Translations under genes and position numbers: made by a program
Assembly (NCBI GenBank): GCA_021732845.1
Contig: JAKFUF010000144.1
Span: 1 to 33,831, forward strand
Direction: 5' to 3'
DNA: 33,831 nt
DNA from: Planctomycetaceae bacterium
GTDB lineage: Bacteria > Planctomycetota > Planctomycetia > Planctomycetales > Planctomycetaceae
The notes under the pieces: model-generated
What the model was told of the DNA's origin: nothing
Database searches by the model: none
What the model saw: only the letters and a program-made list of their open reading frames with translations
In this document: in pieces, positions 8,579 to 16,399 of the stretch
Numbering within the stretch: position 1 is the stretch's first letter
Layout: each line of letters opens with the position of its first letter

Positions 8579-8980
8579 ATGTTGCGTGTCCCCGCCCATG
8601 CCGGGCCAAGTTCCATTCATGGAACCGGCCTCCTGGCCACAGAGAAGATCTCCTGTGGGACGGTCATCTGGGTTCTCGATCCCGGCTTGGACCGAGAGTT
8701 CACCGCGGACGACCTGGAACGGCTCCCGCCGGATGAGTATCACCGGATCAAGCCGTATCTGTACGTCGATTTGGTGACCGGCAAGTCTGTGTTGTGCGGG
8801 GACGACGCGCGGTACATGAACCACGCCGACGCGGCGAACACTTCGACACGGGGCAATACCACGGTCACCACTCGCGATGTGGCAGCCGGCGAAGAGTTGA
8901 CGGCAGACTATGCCGAATTCGATGCCCGGACGCGCCAGCTTCGGGGGCTCAGCGGGGAGCTCCCGCCCCGATCAGGCTGA
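8579..8980 (+). CDS. SET-domain protein (putative protein-lysine methyltransferase)
   Basis: A compact SET domain of 133 residues. It contains the N-terminal SSIHGTGLLA motif (11-20), the RYMNHADAAN motif (78-87, equivalent to the RxxNHxxxPN S-adenosylmethionine/active-site pseudoknot segment) and GEELTADY (104-111, carrying the conserved catalytic-site tyrosine). The order and spacing match minimal bacterial SET proteins that lack post-SET cysteines. Such enzymes methylate lysines with S-adenosylmethionine; the target here is unknown. The start ATG 8579 has only a weak upstream GGT. The last 32 bp overlap the convergent phosphatidyltransferase gene, so the two transcripts are antisense at their ends. 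Confidence 0.88.
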   Translation: MLRVPAHAGPSSIHGTGLLATEKISCGTVIWVLDPGLDREFTADDLERLPPDEYHRIKPYLYVDLVTGKSVLCGDDARYMNHADAANTSTRGNTTVTTRDVAAGEELTADYAEFDARTRQLRGLSGELPPRSG

Positions 8981-9536
8981 CGGCACGGCGGGCATAGTCA
9001 TAGCCGGAATAGAGCGTGATCAAGATCACGCAGCAGGAAGCCACGGTGCGGGTGGTGACGCCCTGCGGATCGCCCCACCAGGGGCCGGCGATGGGTGCCA
9101 GCAACAGGAAGAATGCCGCCACCCCTTGGACCACCGCCTTGACTTTGCCAGACCATTGGGCGGAGACCGAGCTGCCCTGCTTTGACCAGATGACACGGCA
9201 ATACGAGACCGTGACATCGCGCAGGGCCATGACCAGCGGAACGACCGCCCAGGTGAGGCCGGAACAGGCGAGGCCCCAATACACGACGAGCCGGGCCATG
9301 CTGTCGGCATAGGGGTCGAGCATCGCCCCCCATTCCGTGACGACTTTCCAACGGCGCGCGAGCCACCCATCGACCAGATCGGTCAGTTCGGCGAGCAGCA
9401 GCACGGAAGCGGCGATCCACAGCCTTGTCGGAGTGAGCGGCCCGGTTGGCGCAGTCAGCAACAGCGTGGCAAACACCGCCCCCAGCGGGATGCGAACAAC
9501 GGTGATCGCCTGAACAAACCAGTAACGAAAGCGCAC
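8949..9536 (-). CDS. pgsA: CDP-alcohol phosphatidyltransferase, PgsA-like
   Basis: Integral membrane enzyme of about 195 residues, probably CDP-diacylglycerol--glycerol-3-phosphate 3-phosphatidyltransferase (phosphatidylglycerol synthesis). The full CDP-alcohol phosphotransferase signature is present: Asp53-x2-Asp56-Gly57-x2-Ala60-Arg61-x8-Gly70-x3-Asp74-x3-Asp78. The later WSGKVKAVVQG segment resembles the GKxKTxxQ stretch of PgsA. Several hydrophobic helices surround it. GTG 9536 is chosen because the family begins just before the first helix (VRFRYWF). The frame continues upstream to an ATG at 9698, but those extra residues come from repeat R2 and are unlikely to be part of the protein. 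A different CDP-alcohol substrate cannot be excluded. Confidence 0.85.
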   Translation of the reverse strand: MRFRYWFVQAITVVRIPLGAVFATLLLTAPTGPLTPTRLWIAASVLLLAELTDLVDGWLARRWKVVTEWGAMLDPYADSMARLVVYWGLACSGLTWAVVPLVMALRDVTVSYCRVIWSKQGSSVSAQWSGKVKAVVQGVAAFFLLLAPIAGPWWGDPQGVTTRTVASCCVILITLYSGYDYARRAVSLIGAGAPR

Positions 9537-9586
9537 GGTGGCAGTTTCTGAAAGAGCGCGGGAAGGAGCCGTGCGACGCGACCAAC

Positions 9587-9762
9587 TGACACCGCATGAT
9601 TCCAGGACACCGACAGTGGACCTGATGAGCGTCAGCGAGTCAGTCCACGATAGGTGTGCTGGAATCTGCAAAATTGACACCGCATGATTCCAAGACACCG
9701 ACAGTGGAGCTGATGAGCGTCAGCGAGTCGGTCCACGACAGGTGTCCGGGAATCATGCAAAC
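9587..9762. repeat. Tandem 88-bp hairpin repeat R2 (two units)
   Basis: Unit 1 is 9587-9674 and unit 2 is 9675-9762, differing at only a handful of positions. Each unit is itself an imperfect palindrome. In unit 1, GATTCCAGGACACC (from about 9598) pairs with GGTGTGCTGGAATC (ending about 9665), with GTGGAC/GTCCAC inside. Unit 2 abuts the dapF stop codon. The element sits in the dapF-pgsA gap, downstream of dapF on its strand. A mobile palindromic (REP/MITE-like) origin is inferred. Confidence 0.9.
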
Positions 9763-10602
9763 TTACACAGAATCCCATTCGCCACTAAAGACTTCCGTTG
9801 CCGGGCCGGTCATGAACACCTCACCAGACTCGGACCATTCCAGTTCCAGGTCTCCGCCGGGCAGATGCCCGACGACGCGGCGTTCCAGGCGGCCGGTCAG
9901 CACACCGGCAACGGCGACGGCACAGGCGCCGGTACCGCAGGCGAGGGTTTCGCCTGAGCCACGCTCCCAGACACGCATGTTGAATTCTCGCGGCGACAAA
10001 ACCTGCACGAACTCGGCGTTCACTTTGCGGGGGAAGGCGGGATGGCGCTCAACCTGGGGTCCAATCCGCAGCACCCAGTCGTCGTTGATTTCATCGACGA
10101 AGGCCACGCAGTGCGGGTTTCCCATCGAGACGCAGGTCACGTCGAACTCGCGCCCGCCCGCGCTGAGCTTCACGTTCTGCGGAGGCGAGCCGGCCAGCGT
10201 CGTGGGGATCTGTGCCGCCTCCAGGATCGGCGTTCCCATGTTGACCCGCGCCCGCACGACACGCCCGTTCTGCACCTCCACATGAATCGGCAGTACGCCA
10301 CGGCCCGTCTCGATCTGCAGGTCTTCCTTGCGGGCGATCCCGTGGTCATGGACATACTTGGCGACACAACGGACACCATTGCCGCACATTTCCGACTCGC
10401 TGCCATCGGCGTTGTACATCCGCATCCGGGCGTCGCCGCGTTCTGACGGACAGATCAAAATCAGCCCGTCCGCGCCGATCCCCGTATGCCGGTCGCTGAC
10501 CGCCACGGCCAACGCCGGCAGATTGTGTGGAAGCTTTTCGGTGAAGGCGTTGACATAAACATAGTCATTGCCAGCGCCGTGCATCTTCGTGAAGCGAAAC
10601 AT
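9763..10602 (-). CDS. dapF: Diaminopimelate epimerase
   Basis: Cytosolic enzyme (279 residues, normal family length) converting LL- to meso-diaminopimelate for lysine and peptidoglycan synthesis. It works without cofactor, using two cysteines as acid and base. Both are present: Cys73 in [15 protein letters not shown] and Cys222 in [14 protein letters not shown]. The N-terminal KMHGAGNDY and the GADG and MGNPHCV motifs are also typical. The start ATG 10602 begins at the usual FxKMHGxGND position. The presence of dapF is consistent with a peptidoglycan-containing planctomycete. No lysine-pathway genes adjoin it. The 3' end touches the tandem R2 hairpins, which may define its transcript end. Confidence 0.97.
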   Translation of the reverse strand: MFRFTKMHGAGNDYVYVNAFTEKLPHNLPALAVAVSDRHTGIGADGLILICPSERGDARMRMYNADGSESEMCGNGVRCVAKYVHDHGIARKEDLQIETGRGVLPIHVEVQNGRVVRARVNMGTPILEAAQIPTTLAGSPPQNVKLSAGGREFDVTCVSMGNPHCVAFVDEINDDWVLRIGPQVERHPAFPRKVNAEFVQVLSPREFNMRVWERGSGETLACGTGACAVAVAGVLTGRLERRVVGHLPGGDLELEWSESGEVFMTGPATEVFSGEWDSV

Positions 10603-10699
10603 GGTGGCTCAGAAGTCTTGGGTGTGCTGAAGCAGCCGTAGACGTTGATTCTACTGCTCTCCCAAGGCGGAGGCGAGTGCATCGAGCCGCACCATCCGC

Positions 10700-10840
10700 G
10701 TCACTCCGTGACTCGAACCCAGTCACAAAGTGACTGGTCGACTTGGCCATTTCCCAGGACGGTGAGCGTTGCCTTGCATTCGTAGCGGCACGGCGCAAGC
10801 CGTCCGGTGAGGGCGGACCGACCCCCGTGGCTCACCGGAG
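10700..10840 (+). repeat. Dispersed repeat R3, copy A (interrupted)
   Basis: Two blocks also occur, in opposite orientation, at 15917-15962. Block 1 (10700-10720, 21 nt, containing GTCACTCCGTGAC) is exact, and block 2 (10781-10806, starting CGTAGCGGCACGG) has one mismatch. In copy B the two blocks abut; here they are separated by exactly 60 nt (10721-10780). After block 2 comes a hairpin, CCGGTGAG (10804-10811) with CTCACCGG (10831-10838). Confidence 0.85.
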
Positions 10841-10996
10841 GGCTCGCGCCCAGCCTTTTGAAGGTGTGGAAACAGCGGGAAACTCCGGGTTTTCTGAAGA
10901 GTGCGGCCACCTAGATCTAGCGTCGAAAGATGCTGAAGTCCCGAATTCTCGGTGTTTTTCACGACAATGCACCTTCAAAAGGTTGGGCTCGCGCCC
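10840..10996. repeat. 27-bp imperfect inverted repeat enclosing about 103 bp
   Basis: The left arm (10840-10866, ending CCTTTTGAAGGTG) is the near reverse complement of the right arm (10970-10996, beginning CACCTTCAAAAGG). The arms overlap the R3 copy A and copy C elements at their outer sides. The enclosed sequence has no convincing open frame. The size and terminal symmetry resemble a small non-autonomous element, which is inference. Confidence 0.75.
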
Positions 10997-11014
10997 TGCC
11001 GCTTCTATTTTGGC

Positions 11015-11062
11015 GGTACCGCGCAATCGGTCCGGTGAGTGCGGACCCCGTGGCTCGTTCGG
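11015..11062 (+). repeat. Dispersed repeat R3, copy C (degenerate)
   Basis: Resembles copy A in the same orientation: the GTCCGGTGAG core (11030-11039) is exact, followed by GCGGACC and CCCGTGGCTC blocks with small gaps. It lacks the 21-nt flank found at copies A and B. The whole 10603-11105 gap between dapF and the next gene is occupied by R3 copies and the 27-bp inverted repeat, with no supported gene. Confidence 0.65.
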
Positions 11063-11105
11063 TCAATGAGCAAAGCACGTTGGACTGAAGTCCAAACCAC
11101 GGCTC

Positions 11106-12551
11106 TCACTTTGCCTCCGCCAGCCCCTTAATGTGGTTCAACACCCGACCATGGATCCGGTGGATCACCATGTCGGACCAGATGGTCCAGTAGTCCTGGG
11201 GATACATTTTGAACTCGTACCACGTGCTGCCTTCCAGCCGGGTGCCGCCGTTGGGGAGGGGGACGAGGCGGAATTCGCCGCGCTGGCATTTGAGGTAGCC
11301 GTCCAGGTGTGGCGGGTGGACGTGGCGGTAGGGGCTCAGTTCGTGCATCGGCGGGGGCTGCGAAGCCACGTCGAAGGCGAGGCGGTGTGGTGGCTCCCAG
11401 GCGGTGACCGGTTCGACGAACGCCCCGGTCGAAAACTCGCAGTGCCGAATCGCGCCGACGCCGGAGCCCTTGATGGTCGCGCGTTTGGGATAGGCGATGC
11501 CCAACTTGAAATACCATGCCGGTGGATCGGCCAGCTCAGAGAATCCGATGACGTGCGGCCAGACTTTTTCCGGCGGCGCGTCGATTTCCACGATGGTTTC
11601 GACCTCATACAGCGGCGACGGGGTATGCAGTTTCTCGGCCCCCATCAGCAGGGGCAGCAGCAAGATCACCATCGGCAGCGAGTGGACGTGGGCCGAGGTC
11701 AGCGCGCCCACCGCATAGCCGATAAAACCGCCGAGCAGGCCCATCGCCGCGGCAATGGGGTAGAGCATCAGCAGGCAGATGAGGCCTTCGAAGGCGAACA
11801 GCAACAGGGCCGCGCCGCTGATGGCGATCGACAGTTGAGCCACGACGAGGCTGCCGAACAGGTCGCGGGCAAAGGGGCGGTTGTAGATGAAGGCGCTGAC
11901 GGCACCGATGATGACCGGTGTGCCAATGGACAGGGCGGCCCCATAGTTTTGAAACAGGTACACCCCCACCAGGACCATCGTGATGGAGAGTACGGTCCCG
12001 GAAACGACGCCCAAAAGGGCGCTTTGCACCTGTTTGTCGCTGGCCTTGGGATGCGCCCGGCGGCTGGCCCAGTAGAGCCGGTAGCGGTGCGGAAGAAAGC
12101 ACAGGACGACCATGATCAGGTAGTTGAGGCCGGGCAGCAGCACCAGCAGCCCAAACCAGGCCGTCATCCCCGCGTTCGCCGCCCGGCGAACGCTCATTGA
12201 CACCGAGATCCACAAAAATGGCAGCGTGAACCACAGCATCGCCGCCGTCAGCCAGTCTGGAGCCGGGGCCTTGAAGAATTCCTGCCGCATTGACAAAAGC
12301 GGATTGAGAAAATCCGTGGGGGTATAGATCTTGCCGGTGAAGTGATGGATCACCCCGGCCTCAACGGCATACTTTAAGATTGCCAGCGAAAAGCCGGTCA
12401 CCGCGTAGGCCAGCGGGGTGACATCGGTGGACAAGCCGAACAGGAAGTTCAGCAGGCCGAGGGGTCCGCGCGGTGGCTGGGGCAGCGTCGGCTTGGCAGG
12501 CGCGGCCCGTGGAGCGATGTCGTCGTCTTGAAAATCTGGCTTGTCCGACAT
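11106..12551 (-). CDS. Multi-pass membrane protein with C-terminal SRPBCC (START-like) domain
   Basis: Protein of 481 residues with an unusual architecture. The N-terminal cytosolic tail is Pro/Ala-rich (about 1-30). Membrane helices follow, including a DUF805-like segment with RRAANAGMTAWFGLL (122-136). Further helix pairs extend to about 303. The C-terminal SRPBCC/polyketide-cyclase-like domain (about 313-480) starts YEVETIVEIDAPPEKVWPHV and includes LVPLPNGGTRLEGSTWYE. SRPBCC domains bind hydrophobic ligands in a deep pocket, so a membrane-tethered lipid or small-molecule binder is plausible but unproven. The start ATG 12551 has a GGGGG tract about 6 nt upstream. It is isolated, with gaps of 500 bp on each side. 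Confidence 0.8.
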   Translation of the reverse strand: MSDKPDFQDDDIAPRAAPAKPTLPQPPRGPLGLLNFLFGLSTDVTPLAYAVTGFSLAILKYAVEAGVIHHFTGKIYTPTDFLNPLLSMRQEFFKAPAPDWLTAAMLWFTLPFLWISVSMSVRRAANAGMTAWFGLLVLLPGLNYLIMVVLCFLPHRYRLYWASRRAHPKASDKQVQSALLGVVSGTVLSITMVLVGVYLFQNYGAALSIGTPVIIGAVSAFIYNRPFARDLFGSLVVAQLSIAISGAALLLFAFEGLICLLMLYPIAAAMGLLGGFIGYAVGALTSAHVHSLPMVILLLPLLMGAEKLHTPSPLYEVETIVEIDAPPEKVWPHVIGFSELADPPAWYFKLGIAYPKRATIKGSGVGAIRHCEFSTGAFVEPVTAWEPPHRLAFDVASQPPPMHELSPYRHVHPPHLDGYLKCQRGEFRLVPLPNGGTRLEGSTWYEFKMYPQDYWTIWSDMVIHRIHGRVLNHIKGLAEAK

Positions 12552-13054
12552 TCCACGCCCCCGGTGTGTGACATTTCGCCTGGCCGCCGAAAGTCCCGCG
12601 TCCCAATAGCAATCTCAAAATTCAGTCCAGATTTCAAACCTGGAGCAAACATTTCGGCCGGCCATCGCAGGTTGACTGCATTGTAGAGCCCGCGACAACA
12701 TCGGTCGCTTCCACACGGGAAGCGGAGAATGCTGCACGTCACGACCGTCATGAAGGCGAGCGACAGGGCTATGATCAACCTGACTGCGGTTCTCTTTGCT
12801 TTTCGTGAAGGGTCGTGTGATTTCTGGTTCGATCTTTCGTGCTCTTCGTGCCTCTCGTGGTTCAGAGAACAAAGTGATCGAAATCTCTCCCCCAGTCATT
12901 CCGTACCGCCAGAAAATGACGACAGCCGTTGGAATCGTGGTACGCTGTTCAACAAACAAATCACGCAGGCAGGTGGTGCGATGCGTGGGGGCGTGCGTTA
13001 CGATTCTCCCGTCGGCCTGACGCCCGACATTGTCATATTTCCGGCATAACATCC
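12552..13054. other. Divergent intergenic stretch
   Basis: About 500 bp between a minus-strand membrane gene and the plus-strand RDD gene, so promoters in both directions are expected here. It includes a T/C-rich run at about 12790-12865 with repeated TTCGTG words. No gene, clear promoter boxes or long hairpin could be supported. Confidence 0.45.
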
Positions 13055-13837
13055 ATGACGATCGAGTTTAACTGCCCCGCCTGCCACAAACTGCTCAAGG
13101 TCCGCGATGACGCCGCCGGCAGACGGGCCAAGTGCCCGGATTGTGCCCATGAACTGGAGATCCCGCGGCCGTTTGATGCGCCGGAAGATGCGGCCGCCAC
13201 CCCTGTGACCGACAGTGGCAGTGGTGAAACAGCGTCTGGAGACACCGGGGACCGCAAACCCTGCCCGCTCTGCGGACAGATGATCAAGAAGGCGGCATCC
13301 AAATGCCGCTTTTGTGGAGAGGTGTTTCGCCAGATTCGCCGGCCGGAGGCGGCTCGCGGGGCCTCCGCGTTTCCCGTGGCGGATCTTGGCAAGCGATTCC
13401 TGGCGGCAATGGCCGACAGCCTCGCGGGGATGGTTGTCATGGGTCCCGGCCTGGCAATGATCTTGTACGAGCCCAACAACCCGGACCCACTGCCGGTTCT
13501 TGTGGGGTTGGGGCTGCTGTTTGTCGGTTTCGTGGCACTGCTCGTCGCGCAACTCTGGCTGCTGATTCAACGCAGCCAATCGATCGGCAAGTACTTCTTG
13601 AACATTCAGATTCATGATTACGAGTCGGGCGAACGCGCCGACTTCGTACACTGCTTCCTGATGCGGGCCGTCGTCAGCGGACTGATCGGTGGCATCCCGT
13701 GCATCGGCCCGATCTACAGCATTGTCGACATTTTCTTCATCTTCGGCGAAGACCACCGCTGCCTGCACGACAAGCTCGCCAGCACGTATGTCGTCGACAT
13801 TTCAGGGGCCGATCCAACTGGCGGACGTGGTGAATAG
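13055..13837 (+). CDS. RDD-family membrane protein with two zinc ribbons
   Basis: Protein of 260 residues. Zinc ribbon 1 (Cys7, Cys10, Cys27, Cys30, as in NCPACHK and KCPDC) has the shape of the zinc-finger/MJ0042-like segments common in planctomycetes. Zinc ribbon 2 (Cys70, Cys73, Cys84, Cys87) is a CPLCGQxIKKxAxKCRFCG ribbon. The C-terminal half is an RDD domain, with RFLAAMADSLAG (114-125) leading into membrane helices at about 118-137, 147-171 and 205-230, and HDKLASTYVVD near the end. RDD proteins are poorly characterised; some are linked to ion transport. The ATG at 13055 is chosen because it begins the first zinc ribbon. The same frame extends upstream to 12929, but those residues look non-coding. 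Confidence 0.88.
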   Translation: MTIEFNCPACHKLLKVRDDAAGRRAKCPDCAHELEIPRPFDAPEDAAATPVTDSGSGETASGDTGDRKPCPLCGQMIKKAASKCRFCGEVFRQIRRPEAARGASAFPVADLGKRFLAAMADSLAGMVVMGPGLAMILYEPNNPDPLPVLVGLGLLFVGFVALLVAQLWLLIQRSQSIGKYFLNIQIHDYESGERADFVHCFLMRAVVSGLIGGIPCIGPIYSIVDIFFIFGEDHRCLHDKLASTYVVDISGADPTGGRGE

Positions 13838-13850
13838 ACGGCACGCAACC

Positions 13851-13880
13851 CGTAGAACGGGCTGGGAAGCCCATTCTACG
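13851..13880. terminator. Hairpin downstream of the RDD gene (terminator-like or repeat)
   Basis: Thirteen-nt arms (CGTAGAACGGGCT and AGCCCATTCTACG) pair with one G-U-type mismatch around a GGGA loop. The hairpin lies 13 bp after the RDD stop codon and about 40 bp before the oxidoreductase gene. There is no strong T-tract. From memory, the same kind of sequence is frequent between planctomycete genes, so it may be a repeat rather than a dedicated terminator. Confidence 0.7.
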
Positions 13881-13922
13881 CCAACAACTTCGACACTCAT
13901 TGCCTAAACAGGAACTCTGCCC

Positions 13923-14900
13923 ATGTCTTTCAAACCCGTCACGGTGGGCGTTATCGGCCTCGGGCGATTTGGACGGCTGCACTCGCTGACGGCCAGCGGG
14001 CTGGCGGAGGCCCGGTTGACGGCGCTGGTCTCGCGCCGCCAATCGAGCCTCGACGCCCTGGCCAAAGAGCTGCCGGGCGTCCCGGGTTGGACCGACTTGG
14101 ACCAGGCCGTGAAGGAAGCCGACGCCGAAGCGTGGATTGTGGCGTGCAGCACCGCCTCCCACGTCACGGTCACCCGCAAGCTGCTGGCGGCGGGCAAGAT
14201 TGTGCTGCTGGAGAAGCCGGTCGCGGAAACGCTGGCCGAGGCGGAAAGCCTGGCCCCGCTCGTGCGCGCGGACTCCTCCAACTTGATGCTGGGCCACATC
14301 GCGCTGTTTAACAGCGAATTCCAGCAGTTGCGCGAGGAAGTCGCGCGGCGTGGCTCAGTCAGCTTCATCGACGCCGTGCGGCATCGGCCGGCCAGCATCG
14401 TCACACAGTTCGCGGGCGAAAACCCGCTGGTGGCCACGATGGTGCATGACCTGTACATGACACAGGCCCTGGTGCGGCAGGCTGAACCCAATCACTTCGC
14501 CGCGCGGTATCACCGCACACAATCCGGAGCGATTGACCTGGCCACCGCACAACTGACCTGGCCGGAAGGGACCGTCGCCTCGCTGACATCTTCGTATCTC
14601 ACACCGTCGGGCATGGCACCCCGTGGCTTCGACCGGATGGAAGTCTTCGGCGACGGCTGGGCCGCCCGCATCGAACCCAACCCGCGGCCGATGGAAGTCT
14701 GGGACAATGCCGCGAGCTGGCCGCTGGCCTTGGAAATTCGCGCCGGAGCCTCCGGAGCCACGGGCATGATGGCCGAAGAGCAGCGGGCGTTTTACCGCGT
14801 GGTCCGTGGCTCACAGCCGGTGCCACGGGGAGCCACGTATGCCGACGCCCTGCAGGTCCAACGTTGGTTGAGCCGGCTGGAGGCGGCGGCCGAAAGGTGA
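13923..14900 (+). CDS. Gfo/Idh/MocA-family NAD(P)-dependent oxidoreductase
   Basis: Cytosolic dehydrogenase of 325 residues, typical for the family. The N-terminal Rossmann fold shows VGVIGLGRFGRLH (GxGxxG at 12-17). The family's cofactor/substrate motif LLEKPVAET has Glu97-Lys98-Pro99. LMLGHIALFNSEFQQL and MVHDLYMTQAL match the conserved segments that precede and contain catalytic residues of sugar/inositol dehydrogenases. No signal peptide, unlike the many exported family members in planctomycetes. Start ATG 13923 has AGGA 9 nt upstream. The substrate cannot be told; a sugar or cyclitol is likely by family. Confidence 0.92.
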   Translation: MSFKPVTVGVIGLGRFGRLHSLTASGLAEARLTALVSRRQSSLDALAKELPGVPGWTDLDQAVKEADAEAWIVACSTASHVTVTRKLLAAGKIVLLEKPVAETLAEAESLAPLVRADSSNLMLGHIALFNSEFQQLREEVARRGSVSFIDAVRHRPASIVTQFAGENPLVATMVHDLYMTQALVRQAEPNHFAARYHRTQSGAIDLATAQLTWPEGTVASLTSSYLTPSGMAPRGFDRMEVFGDGWAARIEPNPRPMEVWDNAASWPLALEIRAGASGATGMMAEEQRAFYRVVRGSQPVPRGATYADALQVQRWLSRLEAAAER

Positions 14901-14982
14901 CCCATTGCAGCCGAATTCGCTGATCTTTCATTCCTCACCGCGTGCCAGTCCGCAACAGCGTGAGAATTAGCGAGGACAACAA

Positions 14983-15804
14983 ATGGGACGCAGAAAGAAG
15001 ACTGCCGCACTTCCTCCCGCCGGTGCGGTATTCGCCGTTCCCTTGGAGGATGGTCGATTCGGCGTTTGCCGTGTCATTCGCACTGCCACCGCGGAGGAGA
15101 CCAAACTCCACGGTGAAGCGGCGGTGCTTCTCGCCTGCTCTGCTTGGATGGGTGCTGCGGTGCCCGCCGTGGATGATCCGGCCCTGCGGCCGATTTTGTA
15201 TCTCACGCACCACTCGTGGAAAAATAAGCCGGAGATTCTCTGGGTTTCGGACCAGCCACCCGATGACTTCATCCCAATTGGAACCGTCGAACCAACCGCT
15301 GAAGAAGAGGCGATTGAATGCCTGACGTCAGGAGGCTGGGGGTCGGTTCAGATTCAGCCGATTCTGCAATGGCGCTGGGACAATGAGCGTGATTTGGTGT
15401 TGGAAGAGGATCAGCGACAGGGAGAAAAAGAATCCCAAAGGCACCTGCGCGAACTCAAGCAACGTCAGGCTTATCTCAAGACCATCACGCTCGAAGACTT
15501 GCGCAGCCACGAGTTCTTTCCGCGATGGGACACATACCCGCCCAAAAAGGCCGTTCGAGCCTCCCGGCACATCATGGCAGACACGGTTTTACAGCTCATT
15601 GAAAGTGGGAAGGATGCTCCTGAATCAGACCGCATGGCCATCCTCCAAAAGTGCATCGAACGCTTTAACTCGATTGATGCCGAGATGAACCACTTCATCG
15701 GGACAGTCGAGCGCGAGGACATCTGCGAGGAGTTCGAGGCAATCGTTCATGCCTGCGGGCTTGGCTCCCACAAAGAGCTGGCGGATGAGTGGCGTGATTG
15801 GTAA
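14983..15804 (+). CDS. Imm26-like protein with extra C-terminal helical region
   Basis: Protein of 273 residues. The N-terminus [20 protein letters not shown] resembles the Imm26-type fold (immunity-protein family, GDxFxxPLxDGxxGxGxV pattern). The middle has a highly charged helix (about 136-165) likely to form a coiled coil. The C-terminus, with [23 protein letters not shown], looks like a separate helical module. Imm26 members are often predicted antitoxins, but no polymorphic toxin gene is nearby. Many homologues are orphans with unknown roles, so an immunity function is not claimed. Start ATG 14983 has GAGGA 6 nt upstream, a good site. Family call is tentative. Confidence 0.7.
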   Translation: MGRRKKTAALPPAGAVFAVPLEDGRFGVCRVIRTATAEETKLHGEAAVLLACSAWMGAAVPAVDDPALRPILYLTHHSWKNKPEILWVSDQPPDDFIPIGTVEPTAEEEAIECLTSGGWGSVQIQPILQWRWDNERDLVLEEDQRQGEKESQRHLRELKQRQAYLKTITLEDLRSHEFFPRWDTYPPKKAVRASRHIMADTVLQLIESGKDAPESDRMAILQKCIERFNSIDAEMNHFIGTVEREDICEEFEAIVHACGLGSHKELADEWRDW

Positions 15805-15862
15805 CGGGCCAGCGAATCCTTTCTCTCTTGCGGGTCACAAAAATCGCCTGTGCCGCATGTCT

Positions 15863-15965
15863 GGTAGCGGCAGGCCAAGCCCTCCGGTAAGTCACCACGG
15901 GTCGATCCTCACCCACCGGACGGCTTGCGCCGTACCGCTACGGGTTCGAGTCACGGAGTGACTCG
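15863..15965 (-). repeat. Dispersed repeat R3, copy B
   Basis: Inverted relative to copy A: 15942-15962 matches 10700-10720 exactly on the opposite strand, and 15917-15942 matches 10781-10806 with one mismatch. Copy B is also an imperfect palindrome, since 15863-15887 pairs with 15916-15941. It ends in a perfect short hairpin, CGAGTCAC-gga-GTGACTCG (15947-15965). It lies 60 bp downstream of the Imm26-like gene. Confidence 0.88.
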
Positions 15966-16399
15966 GCAACTTTGCCTACGCCGTGCAGCGACAGGGTCGG
16001 GCCGTCGGTCGGGACACAAGCTTCATAAATGTATTTATGTTGTCATTTTTGTGGATGACACGTGGCCACCCCGTGCGTAGTGTTATTGGTGCGGGTGTAT
16101 ATCACTTGTTGTGCGTGCATCATGGACAATTGCAGCATGGCCTCGGCGGCGGTGGCGGCGGGCACCGTGGTGGCTCTCGAAGCAGGCACTGGCGAGATCG
16201 CGGCGGAACAAATGGCCGGCGGCGGCGAAGGGCCGGCGCGGAAGGAGCGGGCGGACTGCAAGGTGTCCGACACGGAGCTGCGCGGGAGTCATCACGGTGG
16301 CCTCTGGCGGCGGCACCGCGTACGCATGTTTGAGCCACTGCCAGTTCAAGGGAACTCCGCGGAATTGATCGATTGAAGGCCTTTAGGGGCCGACGCTGC
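15966..16399. other. Unexplained stretch with an AT-rich palindrome
   Basis: An AT-rich patch at 16020-16055 contains the perfect palindrome CATAAAT-gt-ATTTATG (16024-16039), unusual in this GC-rich window. A very GC-rich segment follows. A plus-strand frame from GTG 16062 to 16376 (104 codons, high GC at third positions, cysteine-rich start) is open, but it has no recognisable features and no ribosome site. I do not call it a gene. Confidence 0.4.

Noticed and set aside
9537-9698. N-terminal extension of the PgsA-like protein
   Set aside because: The residues are translated from repeat R2 and precede the normal family start.
9587-9762. Possible CRISPR array from the direct repeats
   Set aside because: Only two long, adjoining units without spacers, and each unit is a palindrome; there are no cas genes.
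11133-12200. Plus-strand open frame of 355 codons opposite the SRPBCC membrane gene
   Set aside because: Shadow frame: Gln/Asp/His/Gly-rich with no motif, while the minus strand encodes membrane helices and a known fold.
14983-15804. Toxin-immunity pair
   Set aside because: No toxin, secretion or effector gene adjoins the Imm26-like gene, so a pair cannot be claimed.
16062-16376. Small cysteine-containing protein gene
   Set aside because: High third-position GC is not decisive here because several frames share it; no ribosome site or family feature.
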